IMG/VR virus record: IMGVR_UViG_3300037041_000399
Coordinates: 1 to 64,000 of that record
Direction: 5' to 3' (one strand)
DNA length: 64,000 nucleotides
Origin: a virus
Shown: piece by piece, positions 60,811 through 64,000 of the stretch
How the letters are laid out: every line of letters begins with the position of its first letter
Numbering within the stretch: the stretch's first letter is position 1
Translations under genes and position numbers: made by a program
The notes under the pieces: model-generated
Database searches by the model: none
Told to the model about the DNA's origin: nothing
The model's input: the letters and a program-made list of their open reading frames with translations, nothing else

Positions 60811-61281
60811 ATGGCAAATTTATATAATTTGGAAATACACCACCCAAACCTTGTAAAAGGTAAGAATAACTATGATCCAAGTAAACCTAAATGGTCTGCT
60901 ATGTTAGTAACTAAAAAAGAAGCACAAGCAAAAGAAGTTGCAAGTATGGGAATTAAAGTTACTGAGTTTAAAACTAACGAGGGTAAGATAGCTTGGAAAT
61001 TTAACGTAAGCAAGAATGTAACAAAGTTTACAGGAGAGCCAAGTACCCCTATTAGTGTTGTAGATATGGACGATAATCCATTGCCGAAAGATAATATTGG
61101 TAATGGTAGTATTGTAAATGTCAGATTATTTGAACGAGAATACGTAAACAAAGCCGGTAAGCCTGCAATAAGTTATATACTAATGGCAATACAAATTGTT
61201 AAATTGATTGAGTATAAGCCTACAAAACCTGGTGATTTTCCTCCTGCTGCTATTGAGTACGAAGATGGAGATGTATTCTAA
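60811..61281 (+). CDS. Single-stranded DNA-binding protein, gp2.5-like (putative)
   Basis: The 156-residue protein has an OB-fold-like strand pattern (KPKWSAMLVTKKEAQ, IVNVRLFEREY, SYILMAIQIVKL) and an acidic C-terminus ending YEDGDVF, a tail with terminal Phe as in T7 gp2.5. It directly precedes the DUF3310 and DNA polymerase genes. It would coat single strands during replication. Homology is inferred. Confidence 0.62.
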   Translation: MANLYNLEIHHPNLVKGKNNYDPSKPKWSAMLVTKKEAQAKEVASMGIKVTEFKTNEGKIAWKFNVSKNVTKFTGEPSTPISVVDMDDNPLPKDNIGNGSIVNVRLFEREYVNKAGKPAISYILMAIQIVKLIEYKPTKPGDFPPAAIEYEDGDVF

Positions 61282-61781
61282 TGGCACGCTACAAGTATAC
61301 TGTAGTAGATGGACTTGGCATTGAAGGCGCAGAATATTTCGACTTTAAAGAGATCCCTATTAATGCTATTATGGGAGACTATGGGCACGTTATATCTACA
61401 CGTATCGAAGACGGCACAAAAGCAGGTGCCTTAGTGACCAGAGATGATTATGAAGCTTGGCGTGAAATGCTTGATCGCTGTCATTGGCTCCCAAAGTCTG
61501 AAATTGTACAAGCTGTAGATCCAAAGCATTATAAAGGCTACGTAGAAGAGTTCCAGTGGATCGATACTATGAGCCGTATCCCTACGTTAAAAGATCCTAA
61601 GATATTTTCTGGTGCTGTAGAAATGCAAATTAGAAAATACCTTGACCGCAATGGTCAGAAAGATGATGTTGTACAAGAGCTACTTAAAGCGCGATGGTAT
61701 TTAAACTACTTGATTGCTTATAAGATTGCAGACAGACCAATCATGGTAGATGAGGTCGAAGATATTATATCTTCAATTTAA
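61281..61781 (+). CDS. DUF3310-domain protein
   Basis: The 166-residue protein has a DUF3310 signature in its C-terminal half: DPKHYKGYVEEFQWIDTM and MQIRKYLDRNGQKDD, then a helical end with KARWYLNYLIAYK. DUF3310 proteins are common in phage replication regions and sometimes called SaV-like or nucleotide kinase-related without proof. Coupled by TAATG. Confidence 0.68.
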   Translation: MARYKYTVVDGLGIEGAEYFDFKEIPINAIMGDYGHVISTRIEDGTKAGALVTRDDYEAWREMLDRCHWLPKSEIVQAVDPKHYKGYVEEFQWIDTMSRIPTLKDPKIFSGAVEMQIRKYLDRNGQKDDVVQELLKARWYLNYLIAYKIADRPIMVDEVEDIISSI

Positions 61782-61785
61782 CAAC

Positions 61786-61819
61786 AAAAGGGCGTTTCGT
61801 TTAATACGGAGCGCCTTTT
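61786..61819 (+). terminator. Terminator-like hairpin before the DNA polymerase gene
   Basis: AAAAGG (61786-61791) pairs with CCTTTT (61814-61819), with inner C-G pairs past a bulged G. The T-run is within the stem, so it may be an attenuator or RNA-processing signal rather than a strong terminator. Confidence 0.45.
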
Positions 61820-61829
61820 ATTCGAGGCT

Positions 61830-63779
61830 ATGATGAATTATATATTCGATGTAGAGACAGATGGTCTCTTACCTAATGTAACACGCATGTGGATTATGGT
61901 CGTTAAAGATCTAAGTACAGGAAAGAAAACACGCTACTTAGAAGGAGACTTTGGTTGGAAAACTCTATTTAACAATGCTAACCAGCTAATTGGGCACAAT
62001 ATAATTGGGTATGATATTTGTGTGCTAGAGAAATTGTTTGGATACAAAGTACCTGAGAAGACTAAAATAGTTGACACATTAATTCTTTCTCAAGTATTAG
62101 ACTACAAACGTTTCGGAGATAAAGGACACTCACTAAAAGTATGGGGTGAACATCTAGGGTATCCTAAGCAAGAATTTGAAGACTGGACACAGTATTCAGA
62201 AACTATGGCTGAGTATTGCGAAAACGACGTAGAGGTTAACTTCAGAATCCTAAAAGACTTACGGGATGAACTTAAGAAAGGTGAAGAGAAGTATCCAGAG
62301 CAGTTTAAAGTCTTGACACAATATATCAAGGTAGAACATGCTGTAGCTAAATGGTGCGCTGAAGCTAGTCTTCATGGGTGGCCTTTCGATACTAATAAGG
62401 CTTATGAACTTTACGATGAACTCGAAGCAAAGATGAATAGTACTTATGAGATTCTGAATAAAAAGCTAGGTCTTAAGGTAGTTGCAGTTGACAAGAAGCT
62501 TGGTGTAGTAGAAGCTAAAAAGCCTAAGTACAAGAAAGATGGTAGTTATGATGCGCATACAGCTAGGTGGTTTGATGTCAATCCTTGGAGTGGCTTTGAG
62601 CCTGAAGATAGAATTGTTGATGGCGAGTATTGTCGTATTACGATTGAACCTCTTAGTCTTAATTCTGTAACTGATGTAAAGGTATTCTTGTATAGGCACG
62701 GCTGGAAACCAACAGATTGGAACTACAAGCTAACTGAAGACTTAAAGCGTGAAAGAACAACACCTAAGATTACTGAAGATAGTTTAGAATTCTTAGGTGG
62801 TGATGGCAAGTTGTATAGTAACTATTTAACTGAAAAAGCAAGGCATTCGATTGTAAAAACATGGTTGGAGAATGTAGATGGCAATAGTAGACTTCATGGA
62901 GACTGTATGGTTATCGGGACCCCTAGTATGCGTTCACGTCATAGTATTATTGTTAATATCCCTAGTCCTGATGCTCCATACGGGAAACAAATGAGAGCAT
63001 TGTTTAAATGTATCCCTGGTTGGAAAGTAGTAGGCTGTGATAGTGCTGGTAATCAAGCTAGAGGTCTAGCACATTTCTTAGAAGATGAAGGCTTTACAGA
63101 TATCTTACTTAATGGTGATATTCATACCTTTAATGCAGATACTCTCAATCGTATCTTGAAAGAAACACTTAATATAGATTGGAATGACTACTGGATTAAG
63201 CAAGGTGTAACGGCAGATGAGAAGCATACTCTAGAAGAGAATCTAGCATTAAGAAGAAGAAATTGTGCTAAGCGTGTATTATACGCTTTCTTATTTGGTG
63301 CCTCAGGTGGTAAGCTTTGGAGCTATATGTTCAATGGTGAAATGAATGATACAAAGGGTGCTAAAGTTAAGAAAGAGTTTATTAAAGCCGTGCCAGGATT
63401 CAAGGCACTCTTAGATAAGCTTGAAGCTATCTTTGGTAAAACGAAACAGAGAGGACTTGGGTATATCCCTAGTCTAGCGCACAATAGGGTATACGTAGAC
63501 TCCTTTCATAAACTATTGGTGTATCTCTTACAATCCGCAGAAAAGATTACTTGTGGTGCAGCTTGTATGCTAGTACAACAGTATCTTAAAGAAGAGAAAA
63601 TTCCGTATCAACCTTTGATTATGTACCATGATGAATTCCAATTAATGGTACCAGAGGAATATGCAGAACGTGCAGTAGAGCTTGGCATTAAGGCTTTCCA
63701 AGAAGGCCCTAAACTATTTGGAGTCACTATCATGGATGGCTCTGGTTCCTTTGGCGATAATTGGTTGGAGACACACTAG
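61830..63779 (+). CDS. Family A DNA polymerase (T7 gp5-like) with 3'-5' exonuclease
   Basis: The 649-residue replicative polymerase has a DnaQ-type exonuclease (FDVETDG with D7 and E9; LIGHNIIGYD; YCENDVEVN). The polymerase domain has motif A with D404 (CDSAGNQAR), motif B RRRNCAKRVLYAFLFGA and motif C HDEFQ with D601. Position 409 is Gln where T7 has Glu480, the sugar steric-gate residue. Motif B keeps a Tyr at the T7 Y526 position. No 5' nuclease domain. The start could be the next ATG (61833), which is better spaced from CGAGG. Confidence 0.95.
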   Translation: MMNYIFDVETDGLLPNVTRMWIMVVKDLSTGKKTRYLEGDFGWKTLFNNANQLIGHNIIGYDICVLEKLFGYKVPEKTKIVDTLILSQVLDYKRFGDKGHSLKVWGEHLGYPKQEFEDWTQYSETMAEYCENDVEVNFRILKDLRDELKKGEEKYPEQFKVLTQYIKVEHAVAKWCAEASLHGWPFDTNKAYELYDELEAKMNSTYEILNKKLGLKVVAVDKKLGVVEAKKPKYKKDGSYDAHTARWFDVNPWSGFEPEDRIVDGEYCRITIEPLSLNSVTDVKVFLYRHGWKPTDWNYKLTEDLKRERTTPKITEDSLEFLGGDGKLYSNYLTEKARHSIVKTWLENVDGNSRLHGDCMVIGTPSMRSRHSIIVNIPSPDAPYGKQMRALFKCIPGWKVVGCDSAGNQARGLAHFLEDEGFTDILLNGDIHTFNADTLNRILKETLNIDWNDYWIKQGVTADEKHTLEENLALRRRNCAKRVLYAFLFGASGGKLWSYMFNGEMNDTKGAKVKKEFIKAVPGFKALLDKLEAIFGKTKQRGLGYIPSLAHNRVYVDSFHKLLVYLLQSAEKITCGAACMLVQQYLKEEKIPYQPLIMYHDEFQLMVPEEYAERAVELGIKAFQEGPKLFGVTIMDGSGSFGDNWLETH

Positions 63780-64000
63780 TGTTTGAATGTGATTGTTGCG
63801 GTAAGATATTTCACAATGCACCATCAATTATTGATGGCATTGACAAGATGTTTTGTTCTGGGCGTTGTTCTAAGCTTGAACAAGGCATGGTAACTGAGTA
63901 CACTCATGCACAAAGAGAAGCTGTTAATAAGCATCTCGATAAAAAGAGTCTACACCCTAGAAAGAAACCTACAATAACTAATACACTAGCCTTATCACCT
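63779..64000 (+). CDS. Zinc-finger protein, cut by window end
   Basis: The GTG at 63779 has GGAG eight bases upstream. The frame has VFECDCCGKIF and FCSGRCSKLEQG, a CxxC...CxxxC zinc-ribbon, followed by a basic stretch (KHLDKKSLHPRKKP). It stays open to 64000 (74 residues), so the real end lies beyond. Role unknown; nucleic acid binding is likely given its place behind the DNA polymerase. Confidence 0.6.
   Translation, partial: MFECDCCGKIFHNAPSIIDGIDKMFCSGRCSKLEQGMVTEYTHAQREAVNKHLDKKSLHPRKKPTITNTLALSP

Overview
The window is a continuous stretch of a double-stranded DNA phage genome. It is AT-rich, and every convincing gene lies on the + strand. It opens with a short T-run and closes inside a gene, so the genome is longer than 64 kb. 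A giant tape measure protein, a G/GT tail-chaperone frameshift pair, tail tube proteins, a lambda J-like tip protein and a tail terminator indicate a long-tailed siphovirus. The J-type tip and a T4-type GH24 endolysin suggest a Gram-negative host, but I cannot name host or phage genus. I saw no integrase, repressor, tRNA or CRISPR array.

Layout. 1-2387: AP2 fragment, leader with two copies of a repeated 18-mer, and terminase subunits. 2398-11539: adhesion cluster with CBM-like and fibre proteins, a 1189-residue Asp-box protein, a glycosyltransferase and a tail-fibre-assembly remnant. 11599-14027: Ala-rich structural protein, small genes and GH24 endolysin. 14029-21511: portal, Gly-rich protein, and a 1771-residue MuF-type head protein whose C-terminal two thirds is a single-subunit RNA polymerase. 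21561-22163: HNH-AP2 endonuclease and zinc-ribbon protein. 22179-28093: second 18-mer pair, scaffold, capsid, connectors, two paralogous tail tube proteins and G/GT chaperones. 28154-51737: tape measure with a lytic transglycosylase domain, distal tail proteins, 2500-residue tip protein, fibre, fibre chaperone and holin. 51774-52450: GNAT-like gene running into a GC-rich island. 52458-64000: early/middle region with many small genes, a hammerhead ribozyme, a second T7-like RNA polymerase, a SleB-like hydrolase, an SSB-like protein, a DUF3310 protein, a family A DNA polymerase and a partial zinc-finger gene.

How it may work. Two single-subunit polymerases are encoded, both with the catalytic signatures in register with T7 RNA polymerase. 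The MuF-fused one is adjacent to the portal gene, so it could be packaged and delivered with the DNA, as the N4 virion polymerase is. The 739-residue one lies in the early region and could take over later. The sequence ACCCCGTTAAATTAACCC (A or C at position 2) occurs six times, always ahead of a gene block: terminase (x2), scaffold/capsid (x2), early region, and SSB/DNA polymerase. It is the best candidate promoter for one of these enzymes. Three copies are followed at a fixed distance by an AT-rich hairpin kept by pairing rather than by sequence.

The most notable observations are the MuF-RNA polymerase fusion, the complete type III hammerhead ribozyme at 54348-54403, the 18-mer plus hairpin leaders, and the GC-rich island between the late and early regions.
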